From: Phenylobacterium sp.
GTDB lineage: Bacteria > Pseudomonadota > Alphaproteobacteria > Caulobacterales > Caulobacteraceae
Length of the DNA stretch: 64,000 nt
Direction of reading: 5' to 3'
NCBI RefSeq assembly: GCF_030645195.1
Contig: NZ_JAUSLW010000030.1
Location: 1 to 64,000 of the forward strand
The translations under genes were made by a program, and so were the position numbers. Shown in pieces: positions 37,985 to 47,722 of this stretch; position 1 is the first letter of the stretch, and every line of letters begins with the position of its first letter. A model generated the notes under the pieces. It did no database searches. It was given only the letters and a program-made list of their open reading frames with translations, and was not told the DNA's origin.

Positions 37985-39526
37985 TTAGTGCGAGCCGGGC
38001 GGCGGCGCGCCAGGCATCGGCGGAACCGATTCCGGCGGCGCGTCGGGCGACAGCTCGGGCACCTCGACGATGCCGCGGGCCATGTGGCTGTTGCGGAAGC
38101 CGTAGAGGAAATAGACCACCAGGCCGATGGCCGCCCAGATCACGAACAGCAGCTGGGTTTCCCTCGACAGGCTGAAGAACAGATAGATGCAGCCCGCCGC
38201 GGCCAGGGGCGCGACGATCATCACCGCCGGCGTGCGGAAGGGCCGCTTGCGGTTGGGATCGGTCTTGCGCAGCACCATCACCGCGATGGCCACCATGGCG
38301 AAGGCGAACAGGGTGCCGGAGTTGGAGATGTCGGCCAGCACGCCCACCGGGAAGAAGGCCGCGAAGGCCGAGACGCAGACGCCCGTGATGATGGTGATCA
38401 CGTGCGGGGTGTGGAACTTCGGATGGACCTTGGACAGCACCGCCGGCAGCAGGCCGTCACGGCTCATGACGAAGAAGATCCGGGTCTGGCCGAACATCAT
38501 CATCAGGATGACCGAGGGCAGGGCCAGGCCGGCGGCCAGGCCGAGCAGGTTGCCGATCTGGGGCCAGCCGATCTTGCGCAGGGTCCAGGCGAGCGCCTCC
38601 TTGGAGCAGACGACATGGTCGCCGGCGAGCGCGCCGCAGGCGGCGGTCATCTCTTGGCTGCCGGGCCGCAGGCCCAGGCCCGCGGAGTCCATCACCGGCT
38701 GGGCGCCGACCGTGCCGATTACGCCCGAGGCCACCAGGATGTAGAAGATGGTGCAGACCCCCAGCGAGCCGATCAGGCCGATGGGCATGTTCCTCTGGGG
38801 ATTCTTGGTCTCCTCGGCCGCGGTGGAGACCGCGTCGAAGCCCACATAGGCGAAGAAGATCGAGGCCGCCGCCGCCGAGATCCCGGCCATGCCGAGGGGG
38901 GCGAAGGGTTCGAAGTTCTCCATCTTCATCACCGGCAGGGCCAGGACGCAGAAGAGGGTCAGGGCCGCGACCTTGATGGCCACCAGGATCGCGTTGACGG
39001 TGGCCGATTCCCGGGTGCCGATCACCAGCAGCCAGGTCACCAGCAGGGCGATGCCTGCCGCCGGCAGGTTGACGATCCCGCCGTCCATCGGCCCCAGGAC
39101 CAGGGCGTTGGGAATGTCGATGCTGAAGGCGTTCTCGATCAGGCCGACCACATAGCCGGACCAGCCCACCGAGACCGCGCCAGCGGCGACGGCGTATTCC
39201 AGGATCAGGGCCCAGCCCACCATCCAGGCCACCATCTCGCCCATGACGGCGTAGCTGTAGGTGTAGGCCGAGCCCGAGACCGGCACCATGGCCGACATCT
39301 CGGAGTAACAGAGCGCGGCGACCGCGCAGACGAAGCCCGCGATGACGAACGCGGCGATCATGCCGGGGCCCGCCTTCTGGGCGGCCTCGGCGGTTAGGAC
39401 GAAGATCCCGGTGCCGATGATGGCGCCGATCCCCAGCATGGTCAGCTGGAACGCCCCCAGGGATCGGTGAAGTGATTTCTTTTCAGCGGTCGCGAGGATC
39501 GCGTCGAGCGGCTTTACACGCCACAT
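37985..39526 (-). CDS. APC-family amino acid permease
   Basis: LHRSLGAFQLTMLGIGAIIGTGIFVLTAEAAQKAGPGMIAAFVIAGFVCAVAALCYSEMSAMVPVSGSAYTYSYAVMGE. ATG at 39526. Confidence 0.95.
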   Translation of the reverse strand: MWRVKPLDAILATAEKKSLHRSLGAFQLTMLGIGAIIGTGIFVLTAEAAQKAGPGMIAAFVIAGFVCAVAALCYSEMSAMVPVSGSAYTYSYAVMGEMVAWMVGWALILEYAVAAGAVSVGWSGYVVGLIENAFSIDIPNALVLGPMDGGIVNLPAAGIALLVTWLLVIGTRESATVNAILVAIKVAALTLFCVLALPVMKMENFEPFAPLGMAGISAAAASIFFAYVGFDAVSTAAEETKNPQRNMPIGLIGSLGVCTIFYILVASGVIGTVGAQPVMDSAGLGLRPGSQEMTAACGALAGDHVVCSKEALAWTLRKIGWPQIGNLLGLAAGLALPSVILMMMFGQTRIFFVMSRDGLLPAVLSKVHPKFHTPHVITIITGVCVSAFAAFFPVGVLADISNSGTLFAFAMVAIAVMVLRKTDPNRKRPFRTPAVMIVAPLAAAGCIYLFFSLSRETQLLFVIWAAIGLVVYFLYGFRNSHMARGIVEVPELSPDAPPESVPPMPGAPPPGSH

Positions 39527-39651
39527 ATTCCCTCCCAGTCGCGGCGGTCCCCCCGCCGCGCGAATTAAGCTTGCCGGACCGTGCGGTCTGCTCACCCAGC
39601 GGTCAAGCGGCAAGGCTTGGCGCGGCCCCTGGGCGCGGATAGACCCCCTCC

Positions 39652-42087
39652 ATGCTGCCTGTTGAGGAAATCGTGCCTGACTTGCAGGCGGCCCTGGTCG
39701 AAAAGACCTCCGCCGTCCTGGTGGCGCCGCCGGGCGCCGGCAAGACCACCCTGGTCCCCCTGCGCCTGCTGGACGCCCCTTGGCTGGCCGGGGGCAAGAT
39801 CATCATGCTTGAGCCCCGCCGCCTGGCCGCCCGGGCCGCGGCCGAGCGCATGGCCAAGACCCTGGGCCAGCGGGTGGGGGACACTGTCGGCTACCGGGTT
39901 CGGATGCAGTCCCGCGTTTCGGCAAGGACCCGCATCGAGGTGGTCACCGAAGGAGTCTTCAGCCGGATGATTCTCGGCGACCCGACCCTGGAGGGGGTCG
40001 GCCTGGTGATCTTCGACGAATTCCACGAGCGCAGCCTGGACGCCGACCTGGGCCTGGCGCTGGCCCGCGACGCTCAAGGCCTGCTGCGGGACGACCTGCG
40101 CCTGCTGGTGATGTCGGCCACTCTGGACGGGGCCGCGGTCGCCCGGCTGCTGGCCGCCCCCGTCATCGAGAGCCAGGGCCGGGCCTATCCTGTCGACACC
40201 CGCTATCTCGGCCGTGACGACCGCCTGCGGCTGGAGGACCGCGTCGTCCGCGCTGTCGAGCGGGCGCTCGCCGAGGAGACCGGAAGCATCCTGGTCTTCC
40301 TGCCGGGGCAGGGGGAGATCCGCCGCGCCGCCGACTTGCTGGCAGAGCGCGTCCGCCGGCCCGACGTGCTGATCGCGCCCCTCTATGGCGCCCTCGACCC
40401 CGCCGACCAGGACCGCGCCATCTCGCCGCCGCCGCCCGGCGTGCGCAAGGTGGTGCTGGCCACCTCGATCGCCGAGACCAGCCTGACCATCGAGGGCGTG
40501 CGGGTCGTGATCGATTCCGGCGTCGCCCGTGTGCCCCGCTACGATCCGGCCAGCGGCCTGACCCGCCTGGCCACCGTCCGGGTCAGCCGCGCCGCCGCCG
40601 ACCAGCGCCGAGGGCGGGCCGGCCGCACCGAGTCAGGCGTCGCCTACCGCCTGTGGGACGAGGCCGAGACCCGGGCGCTTCCGGCCTATGCCGATCCGGA
40701 GATCCTCGACGCCGACCTCTCGGGCCTGGCCCTGGACCTCGCCCGCTGGGGCGCGAAGGACGTGGGCGCGATGGCCTTCCTCGACGCCCCGCCCGCCGCG
40801 GCCTTCGCAGAGGCCCGCACCCTGCTGCGTCGGCTCGAGGCGCTCACTGACGATGGGGTCCTCACCCCGCACGGCGAGGCGCTGAGCGAGGTGCCCCTGC
40901 CGCCGCGCCTGGCCCACATGGTGCTGAAGGCCGCGGCCACCGGCCAGGCGTCCCGCGCCGCCCGCATCGCCGCCCTGGTCACCGAGCGCGGCCTAGGGGG
41001 CCGCGACGCCGACCTGCGCCACCGGCTGGAGGCCTTCGAGCGGGACCGCTCCCCCCGGGCCCGCGACGCCAGGGCGCTGGCCGACCGCTGGGCGGGGATG
41101 GCGGGCAAGGCCGGGAAGGGGGAGCCCCTGGACGACGGCCTGCTGCTGGCCTTCGCCTATCCCGAGCGCATCGCCAAGGCGCGCGGGCCGACCGGCGAGT
41201 TCCAGCTGGTCAGCGGCCGGGGCGCCTTTCTCGAGCCCACAGACGCCTTGGCCAGGGAGAAGTGGCTGGCCATCGCCGAACTGGGGGGCGGCGACCGCCG
41301 CGACCGCATCCTGCTGGCCGCGCCCCTGGACGAGGCCGACCTGCTGGCCGCCTTCCAGGGCCAACTCGTCGTCGAGAGCCGGCTGGAGGAGAGCGGGGCG
41401 GGCCGCCTGCGCGCCAAGCAGATCACCCGCCTCGGCCGCCTGACCCTGCGCGAACAGATCGACGAGAACCCCGATCCCGCCCTCATCGCCCAGGCCCTGG
41501 CCGATCGCCTGCGCAGCGAAGGGCTGGGCGCGCTGAGATGGGGCCCTGCCGCGGAGGCGCTGCGCGCCCGCGTCGGCTTCCTGCGCGCCGCCGGGGGCGA
41601 CTGGCCCGACCTCTCCGACGCCGCGCTCATAGAGACCCTGGACGACTGGCTGGTCCCCCTGCTGTCGGGCGTCCGGTCCCTGGCCGCCCTGAAGCCCGAC
41701 GCCCTCGACGCCGCCCTGCGCACCCTGATCCCCTGGGACCAGCAACGCCGCCTGGACGCCGCCGCGCCCCTGCGCTGGGCGGCGCCCACCGGCAACGCCT
41801 TCGCCATCGACTACGCCGCCGAGGGTGGACCCCGCGTCGACGTCCGGGTCCAGGAGGTGTTTGGCCTCAAGGAACACCCCACCGTCGCCGGCGGCGTGCC
41901 CCTGACCCTCTCCCTGCTGTCGCCGGGCCATCGCCCGGTCCAGACCACCAAGGACCTGCCGGGCTTCTGGGCCGGCTCCTGGAAGGATGTCCGCTCCGAC
42001 ATGCGCGGCCGCTACCCCAAGCACGTCTGGCCCGAGGACCCGGCCAACGCCGCCCCCACGGCGCGCGCCAAGCCGCGGGGGACCTGA
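39652..42087 (+). CDS. hrpB: ATP-dependent helicase HrpB
   Basis: VAPPGAGKTTLVPLRLLDAPW...IFDEFHERSLDADLGLALARD...QRRGRAGRTESGVAYRLW; C-terminal HrpB domain (EHPTVAGGVPLTLSLLSPGHRPVQTTKDLPGFWAGSW). Confidence 0.96.
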   Translation: MLPVEEIVPDLQAALVEKTSAVLVAPPGAGKTTLVPLRLLDAPWLAGGKIIMLEPRRLAARAAAERMAKTLGQRVGDTVGYRVRMQSRVSARTRIEVVTEGVFSRMILGDPTLEGVGLVIFDEFHERSLDADLGLALARDAQGLLRDDLRLLVMSATLDGAAVARLLAAPVIESQGRAYPVDTRYLGRDDRLRLEDRVVRAVERALAEETGSILVFLPGQGEIRRAADLLAERVRRPDVLIAPLYGALDPADQDRAISPPPPGVRKVVLATSIAETSLTIEGVRVVIDSGVARVPRYDPASGLTRLATVRVSRAAADQRRGRAGRTESGVAYRLWDEAETRALPAYADPEILDADLSGLALDLARWGAKDVGAMAFLDAPPAAAFAEARTLLRRLEALTDDGVLTPHGEALSEVPLPPRLAHMVLKAAATGQASRAARIAALVTERGLGGRDADLRHRLEAFERDRSPRARDARALADRWAGMAGKAGKGEPLDDGLLLAFAYPERIAKARGPTGEFQLVSGRGAFLEPTDALAREKWLAIAELGGGDRRDRILLAAPLDEADLLAAFQGQLVVESRLEESGAGRLRAKQITRLGRLTLREQIDENPDPALIAQALADRLRSEGLGALRWGPAAEALRARVGFLRAAGGDWPDLSDAALIETLDDWLVPLLSGVRSLAALKPDALDAALRTLIPWDQQRRLDAAAPLRWAAPTGNAFAIDYAAEGGPRVDVRVQEVFGLKEHPTVAGGVPLTLSLLSPGHRPVQTTKDLPGFWAGSWKDVRSDMRGRYPKHVWPEDPANAAPTARAKPRGT

Positions 42088-42098
42088 CGCCGGGCGAC

Positions 42099-42890
42099 CT
42101 ATGCCGTCGCCGCGTAGATCATGATCCCCGTCGCCACCGACAGGTTGAGGCTGTCGGCGCGGCCGCGCATGGGGATCTTGACGTTGACGTCGCAGAGGGC
42201 GGCCATTTCCGGCGTCAGGCCCTGCTGCTCGTTGCCCATGAACACCAGGGCGGGCTTGGCGTAGGTGGCCTCGTGGTGGGCGACGGTGGCGGTCAGCAGG
42301 GTGCCGATCACCGAGCCCGGCCAGGCCTGACGCCAGGCGGCGAAGGCCTCCTCGCTGGCCCGCACGATGGGCACGGCGAAGATCGAGCCCATGGTGGCGC
42401 GCACCGCCTCCACCGAGAACGGATCGCAGCATTCTCCCACCAGGATCACCGCCCCGCAGCCGGCGGCGTCGGCGGTGCGCACGATGGTCCCCAGGTTACC
42501 GGGGTCCCGGACCCGGTACAGGGCGACGAAGCAGGAGGAGGACTGGGGGCTCAGGTCCTCCAGGGCGGTGAAGACCTGGCGAAAGACGCCCACCACCGCC
42601 TGGGGGTTGTCGCGGCGCGAGACCTTGGCGAGGATTTCCGGGGTGACCTCGATCACCTCGCCGCCGCCGGCCTTGGTGGCGCTCATCGCCTGGCGGAGCA
42701 GGGGGTGGCCGCCGGCCTCCCGGCCGTACATCAGGATGGCCGGGGCGTGGCCGGTCTCCACCGCCTCGGTGACGATCTTCAGCCCCTCGGCGACGAACAG
42801 GCCGGTCTCGTCGCGTTCCTTGCGCAGGTGCAGGGCGCGGACCGCCTTGACCGTGGGATTGGTCAGCGAGGTGACGGTGCGGTCGCTCAC
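42099..42890 (-). CDS. TrmH/SpoU-family RNA methyltransferase
   Basis: VTSLTNPTVKAVRALHLRKERDETGLFVAEGLKIV...LYRVRDPGNLGTIVRTADAAGCGAVIL...FMGNEQQGLTPEMAALCDVNVKIPMRGRADSLNLSVATGIMIY. GTG at 42890. Confidence 0.92.
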   Translation of the reverse strand: MSDRTVTSLTNPTVKAVRALHLRKERDETGLFVAEGLKIVTEAVETGHAPAILMYGREAGGHPLLRQAMSATKAGGGEVIEVTPEILAKVSRRDNPQAVVGVFRQVFTALEDLSPQSSSCFVALYRVRDPGNLGTIVRTADAAGCGAVILVGECCDPFSVEAVRATMGSIFAVPIVRASEEAFAAWRQAWPGSVIGTLLTATVAHHEATYAKPALVFMGNEQQGLTPEMAALCDVNVKIPMRGRADSLNLSVATGIMIYAATA

Positions 42891-43789
42891 GGGGCCCACC
42901 GGGCGTAGAAGGACATGCCGATCTGGCGCGAGCCGTCCTGCTGCACCAGGGCCAACTCCCCCCATTCGATGCGGCCGCCGCGGTCCTTCAGCCGGTCGGC
43001 CAGCAGCCCGGCCAGGGCCGCGCCGGAGATGCGCTCGGCATAGGCGTTGAGCAGCAGGAATTCCGCCTTATCCGAAAGAAGTTCGGCGCATAGGGCCGAA
43101 AGCTCAGGCAGGTTCTCAAACAACTTCCAGACCTCGCCGTCCGGCCCGCGACCGTACTTCGGCGGATCGAGGATGATGCCTTCGTACTTTGAGCCCCGCC
43201 GCACCTCCCGCTGCACATAACGGCGGGCGTCCTCGCAGATCCAGCGGATGGGCTTGTCGGCCAGCCCCGAGGCCTCGGCGTTCTCGCGGGCCCAGCCGAT
43301 GGCCTTCTTCGAGGCGTCCACATGGGTCACCGCCGCCCCGGCCGCGGCGCAGACCAGGCTGGCGACCCCGGTGTAGCCGAACAGGTTCAGCACCCGGGGC
43401 TGGCCCTGGGCGGCGCGTACCTTCTCGTCCAGCCAGGCCCAGTTTGCGGCCTGTTCGGGGAAGAAGGCCAGGTGGCGGAAGGCCGTGAAGCGGGCCTTGA
43501 ACTTCACGTCCTGCCAGGCCAGCGGCCAGGTGTCCTTGGGCTGCTCGCGGAACCGCCAGCGGCCGGCGTCCTCCTCGTCGCTGGGATCGAACACCGCGTC
43601 GGCGTTGGCCCAGACGTCCTCGCCCAGGGACGGCGCCCACAGGCACTGGGGTTCGGGGCGGACCACCGAATAGCGGCCGTAGCGCTCCAGCTTGCGCCCA
43701 TTGCCAGAGTCCAGCAGGGCGTAGTCGGCCCAGCCGGTGGTGCGCATGACGCCGGGGGCCTCGGCGACGGTAGGGGCGGGTTTGGTCAT
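42887..43789 (-). CDS. Class I SAM-dependent (RlmI-like) methyltransferase
   Basis: RVLNLFGYTGVASLVCAAAGAAVTHVDASKKAIGWARENAEASGL...YEGIILDPPKYGRG. ATG at 43789. Confidence 0.9.
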   Translation of the reverse strand: MTKPAPTVAEAPGVMRTTGWADYALLDSGNGRKLERYGRYSVVRPEPQCLWAPSLGEDVWANADAVFDPSDEEDAGRWRFREQPKDTWPLAWQDVKFKARFTAFRHLAFFPEQAANWAWLDEKVRAAQGQPRVLNLFGYTGVASLVCAAAGAAVTHVDASKKAIGWARENAEASGLADKPIRWICEDARRYVQREVRRGSKYEGIILDPPKYGRGPDGEVWKLFENLPELSALCAELLSDKAEFLLLNAYAERISGAALAGLLADRLKDRGGRIEWGELALVQQDGSRQIGMSFYARWAP

Positions 43790-43948
43790 GTCCTTGGCCT
43801 TACCCGGTCCGGCGCGCAGCCGTCCAGTCAACCGGCGGCGGAGCGGAATGGCGCGGGGCGCCGTGATGTCGCATTGTTTCAGGTCTGACTTGCGCGGGCT
43901 GGGCTTTTGGTTTCCGCTGCAAGCAGTTCGGTTGACGGAAGGATTCCC

Positions 43949-44581
43949 GTGACGACCACGGCAGTGACCACACGGCGTTCGGCGCGCAAGCCCAAGGGTG
44001 ACGGCCACCTGCGGCGCGAAGAAATCCTCACGGCCGCCGAGCGAATCTTCGTGGCGGAGGGCTATGAGGGCGCCACCATCCGCAAGATCGCCGACGAGGT
44101 CGGCGTCTCCTCCACCGCCCTCTACATGCACTTCCCCGACAAGGGCGGCATCCTGCTGGAGATCTGCGAGCGGACCATCATCCAGCTGCTGGAGCGCAAC
44201 GCCGCCATCGCCGCCAAGCCGCTGGACGCCGCCACCCGGGTCAAGCAGATGCTGGACTCCTACATGCGTTGGGGTTTCGAGCACCCGAACGCCTATCTGC
44301 TTGTGTTCGCCGGCGTTCATCCCGTATCGCCCATCTGGCATGACGGTACGGCGGACATGAGCGCGCGATGCTACGACATCTTCAGCGGCGCGGTGCGCGA
44401 GATCGCGGCCGAGGGCCGCCTGCGGACCGGCACGGCCGACAGCGCCGCCCAGGCCCTCTGGGCGGCCTGCCATGGCGTGGTGGCCCTGCTGACCAGCCGC
44501 CCGAACTTCGATTGGGCGCCGACCGAGGAGCTGATCGAGGTCACTTTGGACGGGCTGATGAACGGTCTCGTCGTCGACTGA
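43949..44581 (+). CDS. TetR/AcrR-family transcriptional regulator
   Basis: REEILTAAERIFVAEGYEGATIRKIADEVGVSSTALYMHFPDKGGILLEICERT; GTG start at 43949 with upstream GGAAGGA. Confidence 0.9.
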   Translation: MTTTAVTTRRSARKPKGDGHLRREEILTAAERIFVAEGYEGATIRKIADEVGVSSTALYMHFPDKGGILLEICERTIIQLLERNAAIAAKPLDAATRVKQMLDSYMRWGFEHPNAYLLVFAGVHPVSPIWHDGTADMSARCYDIFSGAVREIAAEGRLRTGTADSAAQALWAACHGVVALLTSRPNFDWAPTEELIEVTLDGLMNGLVVD

Positions 44582-45369
44582 TCGTCGCAGCGTTGATCGG
44601 CTTGGCCCTGGCGGGCCAAGCCCGGGCCGCGCCTCGGGTTCTTTCGCTGGACCAGTGCGCCGACCAGTTCGTCCTCGCCCTCAGCCCCCGGGAAGCCATC
44701 GTTGGTCTCTCCACGCGGGCCGACGATCCGGACTCCCGCCTGCGCGCCCTGGCCAAGGGCCTCCCCCTGCGCCGCACCACCCTGGAATCGGCCCTGGCCG
44801 TGCGGCCCGAGCTCGTCGTCCGCTACTGGGGCGGCGATCCGCGGTTCGTGGCCCAGCTTCAGCAGCGCGGCGCCCGGGTGGTGACCATTGAGGACGCCTC
44901 GGACTTTGACGGGGTGCGGGCCAATGTCCGCCGCGTCGCCGCCGCCCTGGACCGCCGACCCCAGGGCGAGGCGGTGATCGCCCGCATGGACGCCCGACTG
45001 GCCCGCTCGAACCGCGCCTGGCGCGGGGCCACGGCCCTCTATATCACCCCGGGCGGCTTCACCGGCGGGCAGGGAACCTTGGTGCATCAGATCCTGATAT
45101 CCGCCGGCCTCGCCCCGACGTCGCCAGGCCCCGGCTATCAACCCGTCTCCCTGGAGCAACTGGCCCTGAAGCCGCCTCGGGCGGTGGTGCTGGGCTTCTT
45201 CGACAGCTTCATGCTGGCCAACAACCACTGGGGCATGGGCCGTCATCCGGTGATGCAGCGCCTGGCCGCGCACCGCACGGTGGCCAGCCTGCCCGGCGCC
45301 ATGCTCGGCTGTCCCGATCCCTCCGCCGCCGAGGCCGTGGAGATCCTGGCCGCCAGGGCGCCGCGATGA
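44578..45369 (+). CDS. BtuF-like ABC transporter substrate-binding protein (start uncertain, CTG 44578 or TTG 44593)
   Basis: VAALIGLALAGQARAAPRVLSLDQCADQFVLALSPREAIVGLSTRADDPDSRL...RPELVVRYWGGDPRFVAQLQQRGARVVTIEDA. Confidence 0.87.
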   Translation: MIVAALIGLALAGQARAAPRVLSLDQCADQFVLALSPREAIVGLSTRADDPDSRLRALAKGLPLRRTTLESALAVRPELVVRYWGGDPRFVAQLQQRGARVVTIEDASDFDGVRANVRRVAAALDRRPQGEAVIARMDARLARSNRAWRGATALYITPGGFTGGQGTLVHQILISAGLAPTSPGPGYQPVSLEQLALKPPRAVVLGFFDSFMLANNHWGMGRHPVMQRLAAHRTVASLPGAMLGCPDPSAAEAVEILAARAPR

Positions 45370-46352
45370 GCAGCCTCAGGCTCAACCTCCTGCTGGTCCT
45401 GATCCTGTTTGGCCTCGTGGCCCTGGGCCTGTTGCTGGGGGAGACTCCGCTGAGCGCCGCCCAGTACGCCCAGGCCTTCGCCGACCCCGCCTCGGCGCCC
45501 GGCGAGATCCTCTGGACCATCCGCGCGCCCCGCGCCGTGGCCGCCGCCGTGGTGGGCGGGGCGCTCGGCCTCGCCGGGGCGGTGATGCAGGGACTGCTGC
45601 GCAATCCCCTGGCCGATCCCGGGGTGCTGGGAGTCTCGGCGGGCGCCGGCCTTGGCGCGGCGCTGGCCATCGCGCTCGGCCTGGCCGCCACGCCGGGCGG
45701 CACGGAGGTCGCGGCCCTGATGGCGGCGCTCGCCACCGGCCTGATGCTGACGGCGCTCGCCGCCCGATTCCGCGAGCCCGAGACCCTGATCCTGTTCGGC
45801 GTGGCCCTGTCGGCCTTCGCCGGGGCCCTGACCGCCCTGATCTTCAACCTGTCGCCCTCGCCGGTCACCACGGCGGAGATTCTGTCCTGGCTGATGGGCT
45901 CGGTGGCCAATCGCGGCTGGAACGACATCGCCCGCGAGATCCTCCCGATGGCCGCCGGCGCGGGCCTCTGCGTCTACGCCGCCCGCGGCCTGGTGATGCT
46001 GACCCTGGGGGAGGAGACCGCCGCGCTGTCGGGCCTGCCCATGGGTCGCCTGCGCGCCGCCGCCGTGGCGGGCGCAGCCCTGCTGACCGGGGCCGCCGTG
46101 GCGATGGCCGGGATCATTGGCTTCGTGGGCCTGGCCGCGCCGCACCTGGTGCGGGCCGGGGCGGGCGCCGATCCGGGCAGGACCCTGACCCCCTCGGCCC
46201 TGGCGGGCGCCGGCCTGCTGGTGGCCGCCGATGTCGCCGCGCGGATGATCCCCACCGACCAGGAACTGAAGCTGGGGGTGGTCACCGCCCTGTTCGGCGC
46301 GCCGCTCTTCGCCCTGATCGCCTGGCGCGCGGCCCGGAGCTGGCGCGCATGA
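45366..46352 (+). CDS. FecCD/BtuC-family ABC transporter permease
   Basis: IRAPRAVAAAVVGGALGLAGAVMQGLLRNPLADPGVLGVSAGAGLGA...GFVGLAAPHLVR. Confidence 0.95.
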   Translation: MSSLRLNLLLVLILFGLVALGLLLGETPLSAAQYAQAFADPASAPGEILWTIRAPRAVAAAVVGGALGLAGAVMQGLLRNPLADPGVLGVSAGAGLGAALAIALGLAATPGGTEVAALMAALATGLMLTALAARFREPETLILFGVALSAFAGALTALIFNLSPSPVTTAEILSWLMGSVANRGWNDIAREILPMAAGAGLCVYAARGLVMLTLGEETAALSGLPMGRLRAAAVAGAALLTGAAVAMAGIIGFVGLAAPHLVRAGAGADPGRTLTPSALAGAGLLVAADVAARMIPTDQELKLGVVTALFGAPLFALIAWRAARSWRA

Positions 46353-47110
46353 TCGCGGCCCTGTCCCTGCACGAGGCCACCGTTCGGCGCGGCGAGGTCG
46401 AGGTTCTGTCATGCGCCAGCTTCCAGGTCCTGCCTGGCGAGGTCGTGGGGGTCGTAGGCCCGAACGGCGCGGGCAAGACCACCCTGCTGCGCGCGGCGCT
46501 CGGCCTGGCCAGGCTCTCCTCGGGCCGCGCCGAACTGGCCGGACGCGACATCTCCAGCCTGGATGAGGCGGGCCGCGCGGCCCTGGTGGGTTACCTGCCC
46601 CAGGAGCGGCGCGTCGGCTGGAGCCTGCCGGCCTGGCGGATCGCCAGCCTGGGGGCGGCCAGCAAACCGCCAACCCTGGCCCGGGCCGCCGCCCTAAGGG
46701 CCCTGGAACGGGTTGGGCTCTCCAATCTCGCGGAGCGCGGTGTGCTCGATCTCTCCGGTGGCGAACGGGCGCGGGTGCTGCTGGCCCGTCTCCTGGTCAC
46801 CGCCGCCCCGCTGCTGGTGGCCGACGAGCCGGCCGCGGGGCTCGACCCCGACGCCCAGCTCCTGGCCCTGGAGCTGTTCCGCGAGGAGGCCGCCCGCGGC
46901 GCCGCCGTGGTCCTGACCCTGCACGACCTCGGCCTGGCGGCCCGGACCTGCGACCGGCTGGTGGTGGTGGGCTCCGGCCGCATCGTCGCCGATGGCGCGC
47001 CGGCCGATGCGCTCACGCCGCCGGTCCTGCGCCAGGTGTTCGGCCTGGAGGGCGCCCTGGAGGCCACCTCCGCCGGCCTGACCCTGGCGGCGCGCAGAGC
47101 GCGGCCGTGA
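46349..47110 (+). CDS. ABC transporter ATP-binding protein (BtuD/FepC type)
   Basis: VVGPNGAGKTTLLRAALGLARLSSGRAELAGRDI...LSGGERARVLLARLLVTAAPLLVADEPAAGLD. Confidence 0.95.
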   Translation: MIAALSLHEATVRRGEVEVLSCASFQVLPGEVVGVVGPNGAGKTTLLRAALGLARLSSGRAELAGRDISSLDEAGRAALVGYLPQERRVGWSLPAWRIASLGAASKPPTLARAAALRALERVGLSNLAERGVLDLSGGERARVLLARLLVTAAPLLVADEPAAGLDPDAQLLALELFREEAARGAAVVLTLHDLGLAARTCDRLVVVGSGRIVADGAPADALTPPVLRQVFGLEGALEATSAGLTLAARRARP

Positions 47111-47619
47111 AGCTGCTGGGCCTGCCTGGACGCGAGCCGGCGACCCTGGGTCAGATGCAGGCTCTGCTGGCCCGCCTGGAGGTGGGCCAGACGGAGACGG
47201 AAGTCCGCCGGCACGGCTTTTGGCACACCGACTGGACCGACCCCGACGTGCTTCCAGAGGCTGACGCTGTCTGCCTGCTCTCGGCCGACCTGGTCATAGC
47301 CAAGTCCATCGGAACCCTGATCACCATGCTGGCGGCGGCCCGACACGACTTTTCGCCCACCGCCTGCGTCTTCGTCGCCACGCCTCTGAACCGCCTGATC
47401 GCCGAGGACCGCATCCCGCTGCTGGAGGCGCACTGCGACGCCATCCCCACCCTGTTCATCCAGCAGGCGGAGGACTTCAACGGCGCCTACGCGCCGCTCG
47501 CGGAGATCGTGGCGCGGCGCCCGCGCTGCACGGCGGTGGAAATCCCGGGCGGCGATCACCTCTATGAGGACCTGGACCTGATCGCGCCGCTGATCGAGGC
47601 CTGGGTCAACGAGGCCTGA
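47107..47619 (+). CDS. Alpha/beta-hydrolase-like protein coupled to the ABC importer
   Basis: 170 aa; VIAKSIGTLITMLAA nucleophile-elbow-like segment and GGDHLYEDLDLIAPLIEAWV near the C-terminus; overlaps the ATPase gene by 4 bp. Confidence 0.7.
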   Translation: MKLLGLPGREPATLGQMQALLARLEVGQTETEVRRHGFWHTDWTDPDVLPEADAVCLLSADLVIAKSIGTLITMLAAARHDFSPTACVFVATPLNRLIAEDRIPLLEAHCDAIPTLFIQQAEDFNGAYAPLAEIVARRPRCTAVEIPGGDHLYEDLDLIAPLIEAWVNEA

Positions 47620-47622
47620 GCG

Positions 47623-47700
47623 TCAGTACGGCGTACCGTCCTTGCGCACGAAGCGGCCGTCGGCGTTGGCGCTCATCATGTCGATGTCGATCTTGGGCAT
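47623..47700 (-). CDS. Very short ORF or gene remnant, MPKIDIDMMSANADGRFVRKDGTPY
   Basis: 25 codons read on the minus strand directly downstream of slt; open reading extends upstream as AEAFEIG. Confidence 0.25.
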   Translation of the reverse strand: MPKIDIDMMSANADGRFVRKDGTPY

Positions 47701-47722
47701 GCCGATCTCGAAGGCCTCGGCT

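Noticed and set aside
40993-42432. 479-aa minus-strand ORF over hrpB
   Set aside because: Shadow ORF opposite hrpB; repetitive Gly/Gln/Leu content.
45243-46673. 476-aa minus-strand ORF over the ABC importer
   Set aside because: Pro/Arg/Gly/Gln-rich antisense frame opposite clear FecCD and ATPase genes.
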